A DNA stretch of 64,000 nt from Bradyrhizobium cosmicum (GCF_007290395.2 NZ_CP041656.2:496001-560000), one strand, 5' to 3'; counted from the stretch's first letter, positions 47,013 through 56,529 are shown. The notes: a model not told the origin generated them from the letters alone. Numbers and translations: made by a program.

Positions 47013-47221
47013 CGCGAATTACCATTTGCTGCGGCGTCGCACGCGGCCAACCAGGCATCGATTTCATGAATGAAATAGTAAACTAGGCGAGACCCACAGC
47101 GATGGTGGGGCGGTCCGATCTTGGCCATGCGCCACTTGGCGAGCGTGGATCGGCTTACGCGAAGGTACTTGGCTGCTTCAATGGCCCGCAGCCGTTCGCT
47201 TTGTTCTTGATGCACCTTCAT
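47009..47221 (-). CDS. Excisionase-like MerR/HTH_17 DNA-binding protein
   Basis: The 70-residue product has a winged helix-turn-helix of excisionase type: RLRAIEAAKYLRVSRSTLAKWR, then the wing IGPPHHRCGSRLVYYFIHEIDAWLA. It is the first gene of the module and would guide the recombinase toward excision or control its expression. The downstream genes overlap, so they form one operon. Confidence 0.85.
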   Translation of the reverse strand: MKVHQEQSERLRAIEAAKYLRVSRSTLAKWRMAKIGPPHHRCGSRLVYYFIHEIDAWLAACDAAANGNSR

Positions 47222-47273
47222 GCTCCTTGGTCACTACGATTCGCCTTGTGCCAAGGAAACTGTCAGAAGGTGC

Positions 47274-47903
47274 TTATAGCGTCAGGTGATACAACGGCGT
47301 CCATTTGCTAGACTGACCCCAGCGGCTGGGATGCTCAAGTCCAATGGTCTCAAGAAATTCGGGCTCGAACAGGAAGTATCTCCAAGACTCTTTCGGGTGC
47401 GCCATATTGCGCTCGACGCGGCAGTAGCTTGCCTTCATCGCATCTGGTCCGCCGAACGCAGGCGTGTCTTTGAGGATCATCGATGCGCATTCGTAGGCCC
47501 TTAGCCAGTCGTGTCCGTACCAGATTGACATCTTCCTTGGATGCTCGAGCACGCTGGGAGGTGCGTCTGCATCCGTTTTGAGCGTTTCGCTAAAGGTCTT
47601 TTGCTGAAAGCGCGCTTCTCGGACTGAATCCCAACGCATCAGATCGATCATATCCTGCCGGCAACGGTCCAGGATGCCAGACGAGCGGCCTCGGTTCCTG
47701 GGTCGACTGGGACCCAATTGTTGGCAGTATCCCCGAGCAGCACGACTCACTAGCCAGTCGGGAACGGGTACCTTGTGACGATCGCAAAAGAAAAGCGCGG
47801 CGGCTGGTGCGAGTTCGATGCCAGCATCGGTCGCCATCTGCAATCGATGGAGCTGACGCTGTCTAGGGTCGTCAGTTGCTGAGTGCGTTCGATGCATTTC
47901 CAT
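47274..47903 (-). CDS. Hypothetical protein, phage-island type
   Basis: The 209-residue product has an N-terminal LQMATDAGIELAPAAALFFCDRHKVPVPDWLV region and a C-terminal WYGHDWLRAYECASMILKDTPAFGGPDAMKASYCRVERNM. It is soluble and rich in aromatic residues. I do not recognise a family. It is likely cargo of the mobile element because it sits between recombinase and phage-like genes. Confidence 0.55.
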   Translation of the reverse strand: MEMHRTHSATDDPRQRQLHRLQMATDAGIELAPAAALFFCDRHKVPVPDWLVSRAARGYCQQLGPSRPRNRGRSSGILDRCRQDMIDLMRWDSVREARFQQKTFSETLKTDADAPPSVLEHPRKMSIWYGHDWLRAYECASMILKDTPAFGGPDAMKASYCRVERNMAHPKESWRYFLFEPEFLETIGLEHPSRWGQSSKWTPLYHLTL

Positions 47904-48055
47904 GGCTCGAAACCCTCGTAATGATTCGTCATCACGATAATATTCGAGCGCCTGCGAGCAAGAATAATCCTTTTACATAGTAGTAGTCGATCTTCACAAT
48001 TTCCATTCGGTACAAAGGGGCCTCTGATTGCGTCCGTATCGCAGACGGGATTCGC

Positions 48056-48847
48056 ATGTCAGTCACTCCACTAGAGACGCTCCTCGCTCATAAGGTCATA
48101 AATCTGGCTGCCGAGCTTTCGGGAGCAGAAAAGCGAGTGGCCGGGGCGCTAATTGATCATTTCAACCGCCGCACAGGACAGTGCGACCCGAGTCTCAATA
48201 CGCTCGCTGATCTTATTGGCATGAGCCGTCGCACGGTTATGCGTGCGGTCGCTCGTCTGGAACGGTTGAGCTTTTTTCGGAAGGTGCGGCACGGTGGGAA
48301 GTTCCACCGCAACAGTTACGAGCCGATCTGGTCCTCGTTTAGGGAGGCCGAAGATCGATGGAATTCTCGACGCAAGTTTCGGCAACAGAAGTTTGGGTCG
48401 CTCAATGTGTCACCTTCGGCGGGACCAACGCGACACCCTGAGGGTGACGGGCATGGCCACCAAACCTATTCTAGCAATCCACTATATAGAACCTTAGCAG
48501 CCAAACGCCATGAGGGTTCTGCTGCGCGAGCAGCGCCAGTTATGTCCTGGAGTAGAGGCTTGGCGACGAAGTTGCCGAGGAAGGAGTTCGAAGCATCCAA
48601 TCCGCGAGTGCCGACGACGTCTTCCGCAAACGTGGCGCGTATCGCTGCCGAACGGCGATGGAGCGATAATCTCCGATGTGAGCTGTCGACGAAGGTTGCG
48701 GTGTACGGAGCAATCGTCGATTTCATTGACGAGCCACTGCGTATTGCTGCCACGGAAGCTGAACTCAACTGTCGCGGTGCTGGGCTGAGACTTGTCCTGC
48801 AGCGCTACCGCGATAGTGCCGCGAAGATGGGTGATCGTGGTGAATAG
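48056..48847 (+). CDS. Helix-turn-helix protein, phage replication or regulatory type
   Basis: The 263-residue product has an HTH_36-like domain near residues 17-85: AELSGAEKRVAGALIDHFNRRTGQCDPSLNTLADLIGMSRRTVMRAVARLERL. This is followed by a long less-ordered region. Such proteins are replication initiators or regulators in phages and plasmids. The tail is without recognised domain. It opens a plus-strand series that continues to the methyltransferase and terminase genes. Confidence 0.7.
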   Translation: MSVTPLETLLAHKVINLAAELSGAEKRVAGALIDHFNRRTGQCDPSLNTLADLIGMSRRTVMRAVARLERLSFFRKVRHGGKFHRNSYEPIWSSFREAEDRWNSRRKFRQQKFGSLNVSPSAGPTRHPEGDGHGHQTYSSNPLYRTLAAKRHEGSAARAAPVMSWSRGLATKLPRKEFEASNPRVPTTSSANVARIAAERRWSDNLRCELSTKVAVYGAIVDFIDEPLRIAATEAELNCRGAGLRLVLQRYRDSAAKMGDRGE

Positions 48848-49255
48848 ACAGACCGGGGGGGCGGGTAAAAAGTCAGGCGCGTGTGCAAGCACGGACCGGC
48901 GCCACTCTCATTCAGGGATTTTTTTTCAGTGCAGGCGAATTTTCGGGCCTGTAGAGGGATGCATTTCGAGTCTTTCGCGAGATGAGGCATCAGGGTGGGC
49001 CGTCACGGCCCATAAGCCCTTGAGGTCGCGTCATATTTTCTGCGCACATCAGTCTGCCTCCGCGGCTGACCGCTCCAACGACTTAAGCACCCGGCAAAAT
49101 CCACCATTTAATTTCCTTCGCGGCGAGGATGATCACCAGCGGGCCAGCGCAAAAAAGACGAATCAAAGCAACGGCCGTGGCTTGCAAAGAATGTCGCGAA
49201 ATTCCCTAGGGGGGGAGGGGTGCCCGATGACGGGCGATGTGCAAAAGGCCGAGAC
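48848..49255. other. Intergenic stretch with G-rich run
   Basis: About 400 bases separate the HTH gene from the ParB-methyltransferase gene. The sequence contains GGGGGGG near 48855 and again at 49210-49216. No supported gene is seen; the short frames lack ribosome binding sites. The second run, GGGGGGGAGGGG, could act as a strong ribosome binding site for GTG 49220. Confidence 0.45.
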
Positions 49256-50527
49256 ATGACACACGCGACGTGCCCAGAAGAAGCGAACGCACGCCTTCAA
49301 GTCGAATACTGGCCGCTTGATCGGCTGATCCCCTACGCGCGCAATGCGCGCACCCATAGTCCGGCCCAGGTCGCCGAGATCGCCGGCAGCATTCGCGCCT
49401 TTGGCTTTTCGAATCCAATCCTCGTCAGCGAAGACGCAGATATCATCGCGGGACATGGCCGGCTGGCCGCTGCTCGCAAGCTTGGTCTGACGGAGGCGCC
49501 GGTCGTGGTCCTCCGAGGATTGACGGAGGTGCAACGCCGCCAGTTGGTGCTTGCCGACAATAGGATTGCGCTAAATTCAGGTTGGGACAGCAAGATGCTC
49601 AACCTCGAACTGGCTGACCTGTCTGCGCTGGGTGCCGATCTCGCATCTATTGGCTTCAGCAAAAAAGAGTTGGCGGCCGCGCTATCAAGGGTCGAGAGCG
49701 GCTTAACGGACGAGAACGATACCCCCTCTATCGTCGAGGCCGCGGTCTCCCGATCCGGTGACATCTGGCAACTCGGCCCTCATCGCGTTGCGTGCGGCGA
49801 TAGTCGAGATGCAGTTCTCGTCCACTCGCTGCTGGCTGGTGCTTTGCCTCAATTGATGGTCACCGATCCGCCCTATGGCGTCGAGTACGACCCGGAATGG
49901 CGTCATCGCCGCGGCGTCAACAATTCGAAGCGTACAGGCAAAATCCGCAACGACGAGATCGCCGACTGGGCGCCTACCTGGGGCTTATATCCAGGCGAAA
50001 TCGCTTATGTTTGGCATGGTGCTTTACGGTCGACCATCGTTGCCGAAAGCCTTCTCAAGAGCGGCTTTTCGATTCGCGCGCAGATCATCTGGGCCAAGGA
50101 GCGCTTGGTCATGAGCCAGGGAGACTATCACTGGCAGCATGAGCCCTGTTGGTATGCGGTCCGAAGGAAGGGTAACTGGACCGGCGACCGCAAGCAAACC
50201 ACGCTGTGGACGATCGCTAGCGGCGGCCAGGACGCCGAAACCAGGCACGCCACCCAAAAGCCGGTCGAATGCATGCGCAGGCCTATGCTCAACAACTCCG
50301 GCCCCGGCCAGGCAGTCTATGAGCCCTTCCTCGGCAGCGGAACGACGCTGATCGCGGCGCAATCGTGTGGGCGAGTCTGTCTGGCTATTGAGCTAGACCC
50401 GCTCTTTGTGGACCTTGCGATCCGCCGGTGGCAGTCCTTCACCGGGGAGAAAGCTAGGCGCGACAGCGATGGCTTGAATTTCGATACTCTAGTGAAGGAA
50501 ATTCCGGCTGTTGAGGAAGCGCAATGA
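49256..50527 (+). CDS. ParB-like domain fused to site-specific DNA methyltransferase
   Basis: The 423-residue product has an N-terminal ParB/sulfiredoxin-like nuclease fold (LIPYARNARTHSPAQVAEIAGSIRAFGFSNPILV ... GHGRLAAARKLG) at about 20-110. A DNA adenine/cytosine-N4 methyltransferase domain follows, with catalytic TDPPYG near residue 203 and the AdoMet motif EPFLGSGTTLIAAQ near 360. This fusion is common in phages. It may protect phage DNA. ATG 49256 is chosen; GTG 49220 is possible and has a strong G-rich site. The stop overlaps the terminase start. Confidence 0.9.
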   Translation: MTHATCPEEANARLQVEYWPLDRLIPYARNARTHSPAQVAEIAGSIRAFGFSNPILVSEDADIIAGHGRLAAARKLGLTEAPVVVLRGLTEVQRRQLVLADNRIALNSGWDSKMLNLELADLSALGADLASIGFSKKELAAALSRVESGLTDENDTPSIVEAAVSRSGDIWQLGPHRVACGDSRDAVLVHSLLAGALPQLMVTDPPYGVEYDPEWRHRRGVNNSKRTGKIRNDEIADWAPTWGLYPGEIAYVWHGALRSTIVAESLLKSGFSIRAQIIWAKERLVMSQGDYHWQHEPCWYAVRRKGNWTGDRKQTTLWTIASGGQDAETRHATQKPVECMRRPMLNNSGPGQAVYEPFLGSGTTLIAAQSCGRVCLAIELDPLFVDLAIRRWQSFTGEKARRDSDGLNFDTLVKEIPAVEEAQ

Positions 50528-51012
50528 CGCGAGGCCGTCCCCCAAAGCCTACGCGACTGAAGGCACTGACTGGTAATCCCGGCAAACGGCCTCTCAATTC
50601 CCATGAGCCGCGGCCAGAGCCGGCAATGCCGGAATGTCCCCCGCAACTCAGTCCGATCGCCCGACAGGAATGGATCCGCATCACCGCAGAACTTTCGAAA
50701 CTGAACCTGGTCACGCACCTCGATCGCGGCGCGCTTGCCACTTACTGCGGAGCCTATGCGCTCTGGGCTGAGGCAATGGAGCAGATCCAGAAGTACGGGA
50801 TGATGGTGAAGTCGCCGACAGGCTACCCGATCCAGTCCCCGTATCTCGCCATCGTAAACCGGCAAGCTGAAATCATGATGAGGGTGTCATCGGAGTTCGG
50901 TTTCACGCCAGCCAGCCGAAGTCGCCTCTCGGCGTTACCGCCAGACCAGTTGCCGCTTCTGGATCTTGCAATGGATGAATACGATGAGGAGAAAGCAGGA
51001 AATGGGAGCTAA
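50524..51012 (+). CDS. P27-type phage terminase small subunit
   Basis: The 162-residue product begins MTRGRPPKPTRLKALTGNPGKRPLN, the hallmark start of P27 terminase small subunits. The core LSPIARQEWIRITAELSKLNL and YGMMVKSPTGYPIQSPYLAIVNRQAEIMMRVSSEFGFTPASRSRL also match. It binds phage DNA to start packaging. The large subunit that normally follows is absent; the next gene belongs to the deazaguanine operon. The phage is therefore incomplete. Confidence 0.9.
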   Translation: MTRGRPPKPTRLKALTGNPGKRPLNSHEPRPEPAMPECPPQLSPIARQEWIRITAELSKLNLVTHLDRGALATYCGAYALWAEAMEQIQKYGMMVKSPTGYPIQSPYLAIVNRQAEIMMRVSSEFGFTPASRSRLSALPPDQLPLLDLAMDEYDEEKAGNGS

Positions 51013-51347
51013 GCATATAAGCGGCTCCACTAAGACCCCAAAGATTTGCTCCGAGTTCGTGCCGAGATTCGGCTCTCTGGTGAACCCACTTTCAACTGGC
51101 GACCATCCCTAAAGCCCCTTTGTCCGTAAGTCAGCCACAGGCTGAGAAAGTCCGAGGACCGCGACGCTGGGCCTCGATCCCGATACCCCTTTCCTAGAGC
51201 CTGTTGGCAGTTATCCACTGCCGATGTCGCGAATAACTGCTGGGGGCGACTTTCAACTGGAAAGCTAGGGGACCCCGGAGCTAAATAACTTACAATCCAG
51301 CTGACCTATCTAGGCCAAATAACTAGCAAAACGCTAAAAGAACTTAC
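51013..51347. other. Junction between phage remnant and deazaguanine operon
   Basis: These 335 bases hold no gene. CTTTCAACTGG occurs twice, near 51088 and 51250, and the last 80 bases are AT-rich (AAATAACTTACAATCC ... AAATAACTAGC), with AAATAACT in two copies. This is the likely promoter region of the downstream operon. I cannot point to a certain -35/-10 pair. Confidence 0.45.
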
Positions 51348-52271
51348 ATGTCGGTTATTGTCGTCACCACTTGCTCAGATACAAAGCGCTTCCCGGTCGC
51401 GGCTGAGATGAGGGCGCGCGAACTGCGTGCTGGGAACCTGAGGGAGCTACTGGAGCAGTGGAGGTCTCGGCGTGCAAAAGCTCAGCCGGTAGCTGAAGCC
51501 CGCCGTGTTTATGGGGGACGAAGCTTTCAGGAGGCCGATAAAGCGTCGCAGGCGGGCCATGCTGACTTCTACATTATATCTGCGGGGTACGGGCTGGTGA
51601 GTGCTAGCGATCAGATCGCTAGCTACAGCGCCACCCTCGTGCCTGCCAGCGAAGACTTCGTTGGCCGCTCGATCAGTTCCGGGTTCTCCCACAACGATTG
51701 GTGGTCGGGCATTCAGTCGACAGGAAGCCCTACCCCGCTGGCCGACCTGGTCAGGGCAACTCCTGCCGCATTGATATTATTCGGTCTGTCCAGCAGGTAT
51801 CTCCCGATGGTTCGGAGTGACTTGAATAGTTTGCCAGACCGCGACTTGGCGCGAGTGCGAATCGCTGGACTCGGGCTAGCAAAGCTGGCGGATGACCGAC
51901 TTCGAGGCCTGATGCTTCCCTACGATGGTCGCCTCGACGGACCAGACAGTCCAATTCGTGGGACGAGGAGCGACTTTGCCTCACGTGCCCTAAGGCACTT
52001 TGTCGACAGCGGCTTGGCAAAGAGAGGATCTATCCGCGAGCATTCGAATGCTGTTCTCGCGGCGTTATCGAGTTGGCGAGATCCGGTGGTACATGCCCGT
52101 CAGACGAAGACTGACGACGAGATCATGCGCGTAATCGAAAGACATTGGAGCCGCATTGAAGGAAAGTCCGGCCGAGGCCTTCGCTATTTGCGTGATGTCG
52201 AGAATATCGCGTGCGAGCAGGGGCGATTTGCGGGTCTTTTTCGCCGCGTCGCCGAGGGAATGTCCCAATGA
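51348..52271 (+). CDS. DUF6884/ArcS-like protein, candidate preQ0-processing enzyme
   Basis: The 307-residue product begins VIVVTTCSDTKR, then RRVYGGRSFQEADKA and DFYIISAGYGLVSASDQIASYSATLVPAS. This set of a CS-TK motif, a Y/F-rich helix and an SAGYGL motif resembles the DUF6884/YaaA-like domain and parts of archaeosine-synthase-type enzymes, which handle the nitrile of preQ0. It heads the deazaguanine operon and its stop overlaps the next start by two bases. Conversion of inserted preQ0 to another 7-substituent (a DpdC-like role) is inferred from context and fold only. Confidence 0.6.
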   Translation: MSVIVVTTCSDTKRFPVAAEMRARELRAGNLRELLEQWRSRRAKAQPVAEARRVYGGRSFQEADKASQAGHADFYIISAGYGLVSASDQIASYSATLVPASEDFVGRSISSGFSHNDWWSGIQSTGSPTPLADLVRATPAALILFGLSSRYLPMVRSDLNSLPDRDLARVRIAGLGLAKLADDRLRGLMLPYDGRLDGPDSPIRGTRSDFASRALRHFVDSGLAKRGSIREHSNAVLAALSSWRDPVVHARQTKTDDEIMRVIERHWSRIEGKSGRGLRYLRDVENIACEQGRFAGLFRRVAEGMSQ

Positions 52272-53404
52272 AAAATCCTAGCAAATTAAAAAACATTTGC
52301 GTTCGAGCGCTCCGGACCACGCAGGGCAAGCGTGTCCATGTGTTCTCCTTCTTCATTAAGGGGGCTGATATCACGAGGATCGCCGAGATTTCTCGGGTAT
52401 CTCGGGACGCGAGTGATAGTCTTAAGGGGTTTCAACGGAAAGAGATCCAGAATCACGTCAAAGGCATCGTTCAGTACCTTGATCGCGGAGATATCCTCTT
52501 TCCCAATGCGATCATTCTTGCCCTGTCTCCGGAAATCAGCTTCAAGCAGTCGCGTGGGCCCACGCCCGATGGCATCTCCGATCTAGCGCAAATCGGTACT
52601 CTATCTATTCCAATCCGCGAAGAAGGAAGACGGGTTGCGTGGATCGTAGACGGTCAGCAACGTTCGCTGGCGCTATCCCGAACCAAGAACACGCAGATCC
52701 TTGTTCCTGTGGTCGCATTTATCTCGGGCGACATTGATGTTCAGCGCGAGCAATTCATTCTTGTGAACAAGGCGCGACCACTCCCGGTGCGACTTATAAA
52801 CGAACTACTCCCAGAGATTGGTGTGCAGTTGCCGCGCGAGCTCAGTATCCGAAAAATTCCAAGCGAGCTTTGCACGCTGTTGAACCGGGATCAGAGTTCG
52901 CCTTTCTTTGGTCTCATCCGGCGGATGTCGCAAGAGAATAGTGAGAAGGCGGTGATCATTGACACCGCTCTGATCAAGGTCATGACAAACAGCATCAATA
53001 ATCCCTTGGGAGCGCTCGCGCTTTATCGGCAGTCAGATGATGGCAGCCAGGACATCGACGGAATGTATCGGACGATGTTTCTCTTCTGGCAGACAGTCCG
53101 TGAAGAATTTCCAGATGCATGGGGTAAGCCGCCCACTCGGAGCAGGTTGATGCATTCTGCTGGAATTCAGGCGGTCGGAGTGCTGATGGACCGAATCATG
53201 ACCCGACTCCACGGGCGAGATGATCCTAAGAATGAGATCAGGCAATCCCTACGTCGGCTGCGCCCACACTGCCACTGGACATCGGGAACTTGGGAAGGTC
53301 TGGGCCTCAAATGGGATGAAGTCCAGAACGTACCAAAGCATGTTCGGGGACTTGCGGACCTCTTGGTTCGGCTAGACTTCAATTTGTCTCATGAGGTCGC
53401 ATGA
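52268..53404 (+). CDS. DGQHR-domain protein 1 (DndB/DpdB-like)
   Basis: The 378-residue product has the ParB-like DGQHR domain: GFQRKEIQNHVKGIVQYL near 54-71, AWIVDGQQRSLAL at about 124-136 (DGQQR 128-132) and REQFILVNKARPLPVRLINELLP. DpdB and DndB proteins of this type handle DNA in modification systems; DpdB works with DpdA to insert preQ0. It overlaps its upstream neighbour and the transglycosylase gene by four bases each. A second, diverged copy follows the transglycosylase. Confidence 0.85.
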   Translation: MKNPSKLKNICVRALRTTQGKRVHVFSFFIKGADITRIAEISRVSRDASDSLKGFQRKEIQNHVKGIVQYLDRGDILFPNAIILALSPEISFKQSRGPTPDGISDLAQIGTLSIPIREEGRRVAWIVDGQQRSLALSRTKNTQILVPVVAFISGDIDVQREQFILVNKARPLPVRLINELLPEIGVQLPRELSIRKIPSELCTLLNRDQSSPFFGLIRRMSQENSEKAVIIDTALIKVMTNSINNPLGALALYRQSDDGSQDIDGMYRTMFLFWQTVREEFPDAWGKPPTRSRLMHSAGIQAVGVLMDRIMTRLHGRDDPKNEIRQSLRRLRPHCHWTSGTWEGLGLKWDEVQNVPKHVRGLADLLVRLDFNLSHEVA

Positions 53405-54705
53405 AGTTTATATACGCCGATAGCCTCGATTTCGTGGACCCGCGATACGATTTTCTCGCTGACAGGTCGCCCACTGATCGTGAGCCTCAGTGGGACGACG
53501 AGTATCCTCATGAGATACTCGGCTATGCGCCGTACAGCGGACTTCTGGTATCCCATGCCATCGTCATGCGGGGAAAGTATACGCTGCCGCAAGCAATGCG
53601 GTTTCGCCTTGTAGGTGCGCGCGAGTTTCTTCGCTTCACTGAGAAAAAGTTTCCAGGGACATGGGTAATCGGCGACTCCGGTGCCTTTTCGTACCACCGG
53701 GATACTGAGCCCCCAATTTCCGTGGAGGACATGACCGAGTTCTACGGTGAGGCTGGTTTTACTCATGGCTGCTCAGTCGACCACGTGATCTTCGAATTCG
53801 ACGAGAGCGTTGTGGGCATGGCGGGTGGAACCGAAGAGTCTCGTCGACGCTTCGAAATTACAATTGAAAATGCGCGACGATTTCTTGCGTCGACTAAGAG
53901 TTTGGGGCCAGGCTTTACGCCGATGGGCGTCGTGCAGGGGTGGTCACCAGATTCGATGGGCTGCGCAGCGCAGAAGTTGGAGGCTATGGGCTACACATAT
54001 CTTGCCCTTGGAGGCATGGCGCCGTTGAAAAGCGACGCGATCCACAGGTGTCTCGACGCGATCAGGGGGCAAATCAAACCAAGTACCCGGATTCATGTTC
54101 TCGGATTTGCAAAAGCAGACAACATCTTCGAATTTCAGCGGCACAACATCACGAGCTTTGATACGACTTCACCGCTATTGAGGGCATTCAAGGACCAGAA
54201 ATCCAACTATTATCTTCCTGCTGGCGACGAAAAGCTCAAGTACTTTACAGCAATCCGGATTCCGCAGGCGTTGGAAAATCTTACCTTGGGGCGACTCGTC
54301 AAGTCTGGGCGGATTACACAAGAAGAACTGTTGGCCTTAGAGCGTGAAGCTCTAGATACCTTGCGTCGGTTCGATCGGGGGCAAGCCGACATCGAGGGGA
54401 CGCTCGATGCCGTGACACGCTATTCTGAAGTGCTGCTGATGAGCCCTCATGCAGATGACGCGTCAGCATCCGAGAAGAAGCTCTTCGATATTCGCTCGCG
54501 TTATCGCCAAACTCTGGAATCGAAGCCTTGGAAGGATTGCAGGTGCGCGATCTGCCGAGAGATATCGATCGAGGTTATTATCTTCCGATCGAGCAATCGC
54601 AACAAGCGTCGGGGCATCCACAACCTGCACGTTTTCTACAACCACGTAAAAGGGCTAGAGAAGGCAGACACCTATGACGAACAAGCTAGTCTTTTCTGCA
54701 GTTAG
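53401..54705 (+). CDS. dpdA: DpdA-type DNA-guanine transglycosylase
   Basis: The 434-residue product is a tRNA-guanine transglycosylase relative of the DNA-acting DpdA type. The TGT barrel marks are present: GDSGAFSYH with the base-pocket Asp92, SVDHVI (125-130), GVVQGW (176-181), GGMAPLKS (204-211) and TSFDTTSP with the presumed nucleophile Asp254. A C-terminal zinc site CRCAIC plus a later His matches TGT enzymes. It would swap guanine in DNA for preQ0. Start ATG 53401 overlaps the preceding stop (ATGA). Its stop lies inside the next gene. Confidence 0.9.
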   Translation: MKFIYADSLDFVDPRYDFLADRSPTDREPQWDDEYPHEILGYAPYSGLLVSHAIVMRGKYTLPQAMRFRLVGAREFLRFTEKKFPGTWVIGDSGAFSYHRDTEPPISVEDMTEFYGEAGFTHGCSVDHVIFEFDESVVGMAGGTEESRRRFEITIENARRFLASTKSLGPGFTPMGVVQGWSPDSMGCAAQKLEAMGYTYLALGGMAPLKSDAIHRCLDAIRGQIKPSTRIHVLGFAKADNIFEFQRHNITSFDTTSPLLRAFKDQKSNYYLPAGDEKLKYFTAIRIPQALENLTLGRLVKSGRITQEELLALEREALDTLRRFDRGQADIEGTLDAVTRYSEVLLMSPHADDASASEKKLFDIRSRYRQTLESKPWKDCRCAICREISIEVIIFRSSNRNKRRGIHNLHVFYNHVKGLEKADTYDEQASLFCS

Positions 54706-55792
54706 AGCTGCGCAGAGCCCACAGCATGTCGTGTTTTCTTTCGCTGCAACCGCTGCAGAGGTTTTCGCCATGGGCAGGATTGAGCGCGCAGGCCGCGGCG
54801 ATGGTGGAACCCTAAGAGGATTTCAAAGGCCTCAGATCGCGTCTCACATTTTGGAAATCCGGGACTACCTAGAGCGTGAGGACGCGGTCCTCCCGAATTC
54901 TGTGGTTCTTGCTTTCACCGACCGAGTTACAGTGACGCAAGTCAAAGATAGTATCGTCGAAGTGGAAGTTGACGTCTCTGATGGCCCTCCGGGGCTAATT
55001 GTCGATGGACAGCAGCGACTAAGTGCTCTGGCTCCGCTAACGGATAAGTCATTTCAGGTCTTCGTCTCTGGAATCATCTGCCAGAACGAAGAAGAACTCC
55101 GTCGTCAATTCATCCTGATCAACAATACCCGCCCTCTCCCGAAAGAACTTATCTATGAGCTTCTTCCCGGTATCGCGAGCCTGCCAGAACGAATGTCTTC
55201 TCGGTCTATGGCTTCGGCTTTGACGCAGCGGCTTAATTTTGATCGGAATTCAACTTTATATCGGCAGATCAGGCTACATACGAACCCCGAAGGCGTCATT
55301 GCGAGTAATGCAATTCAGCGTGTCATAATGGCTTCGCGATCGCACGGTGCTCTTCGTGTCCTCGCACAAAGCCCCGATGGTGACGAGCGATGCTTTGGAC
55401 TAGTTAGCGACTTCTACGGAGCAATACAGGAAGTTTTCAAGAAGGATTGGGTCGGACTTTCTCCGAAAACATCGAGACTGGTCCATAGCGTTGGCATTAT
55501 TTCAATGGGGCGGGTCATGGAGGTGGCCTTCCATGTCTGTGGGGCTCGTACGTTTGCAGACTTCCGCGAAGTTCTGAAAAATATCAGCGGGCAAACTCAT
55601 TGGACGCAGGGCGTCTGGTCGTTCGGAAACTCTGACAATGTACGTAAACGAGCGTGGAACGAGCTTCAGAGCGTTCATCCGGACATCCAATTGCTCTCCG
55701 ATCATCTCGATCGTCTGGTTCGGCAGACCAATCGTGACCGTGTCCTCCAAGAGCCCACCGTCGATCTCGTCCGTAAGACAGCGACCGGTTAG
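54674..55792 (+). CDS. DGQHR-domain protein 2 (DndB/DpdB-like)
   Basis: The 372-residue product has the same design as protein 1: [46 protein letters not shown] (DGQQR 111-115) and [17 protein letters not shown] sequence ([23 protein letters not shown]). It overlaps the transglycosylase gene by 32 bases. The two copies are clearly divergent in most other positions, so this is an old duplication, and a two-subunit partner of DpdA is a fair inference. Typical Dpd clusters have one DpdB. Confidence 0.85.
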   Translation: MTNKLVFSAVRAAQSPQHVVFSFAATAAEVFAMGRIERAGRGDGGTLRGFQRPQIASHILEIRDYLEREDAVLPNSVVLAFTDRVTVTQVKDSIVEVEVDVSDGPPGLIVDGQQRLSALAPLTDKSFQVFVSGIICQNEEELRRQFILINNTRPLPKELIYELLPGIASLPERMSSRSMASALTQRLNFDRNSTLYRQIRLHTNPEGVIASNAIQRVIMASRSHGALRVLAQSPDGDERCFGLVSDFYGAIQEVFKKDWVGLSPKTSRLVHSVGIISMGRVMEVAFHVCGARTFADFREVLKNISGQTHWTQGVWSFGNSDNVRKRAWNELQSVHPDIQLLSDHLDRLVRQTNRDRVLQEPTVDLVRKTATG

Positions 55793-55800
55793 GAATGCAA

Positions 55801-56529
55801 ATGAATTTGAATCAGCAAAGTGCCCTTGTCCTTTTTTCAGGCGGGCAGGACTCCGCCACCTGTTTGGCCTGGGCCCTTGAGAAGTTTTCGTGTGTCGAGA
55901 CCGTGGGATTCGATTACCGGCAACGTCATGCAATCGAACTTCAATGCCGCGGTACTGTTCGAGAAGCAATCCTCGCTGCATTTCCTAAGTGGGCTGCTGC
56001 CCTCGGCGAGGATCACCTCGTGGATCTCGGCGTGCTCGGCTTACTGAGTGAGACCGCCCTGACGCGAAACGTCGAAATCCAGATTGCGGCAAACAATCTG
56101 CCAAGTACCTTTGTGCCGGGCCGGAACCTGCTTTTCATGACCGTTGCCGCCTGCATCGCATATCGACGTGGCATCAAGCACATCGTCGGGGGGATGTGCG
56201 AAACTGATTTCTCTGGATATCCAGACTGTAGAGACGACACCATCAAGTCGTTGCAAGCGACCCTTAATCTCGGAATGGACACTAGGTTTGTGCTTCATAC
56301 GCCGTTGATGTGGATCGATAAGGCCCAGACTTGGGATCTGGCGGCTTCGATTGGAGGGAAGCCCTTAGTTGATCTCATCATCGAGCATACTCATACCTGC
56401 TACCTGGGTGACAGATCCCATCGACATGTGTGGGGATGGGGTTGTGGAACTTGCCCGGCTTGCGAGATTCGAGCCAAGGGCTTCGATCGATTTGCGGAAG
56501 GCAGCCTTGGTCTTAGGCGAGATCTGTGA
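55801..56529 (+). CDS. queC: 7-cyano-7-deazaguanine synthase
   Basis: The 242-residue product has the PP-loop ATP pyrophosphatase motif [14 protein letters not shown] near residue 13 and [27 protein letters not shown] is family-like. A zinc cluster at the C-terminus has CYLGDR ... [17 protein letters not shown]. QueC makes preQ0 from carboxydeazaguanine and ammonia with ATP. ATG 55801 is preferred, with AGGA seven bases upstream; ATG 55795 is in frame. It sits in the same operon as queE and queD. Confidence 0.95.
   Translation: MNLNQQSALVLFSGGQDSATCLAWALEKFSCVETVGFDYRQRHAIELQCRGTVREAILAAFPKWAAALGEDHLVDLGVLGLLSETALTRNVEIQIAANNLPSTFVPGRNLLFMTVAACIAYRRGIKHIVGGMCETDFSGYPDCRDDTIKSLQATLNLGMDTRFVLHTPLMWIDKAQTWDLAASIGGKPLVDLIIEHTHTCYLGDRSHRHVWGWGCGTCPACEIRAKGFDRFAEGSLGLRRDL

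Noticed and set aside
48792..49259. 155-codon plus-strand ORF before the methyltransferase gene
   Set aside because: It overlaps the end of the HTH gene, lacks a start site with support and its translation looks like non-coding DNA.
53401..54705. Ordinary queuosine tRNA-guanine transglycosylase (tgt)
   Set aside because: The motifs are TGT-like, but FDTTSP, the length and the DGQHR neighbours fit the DNA-acting DpdA type better than bacterial tgt.
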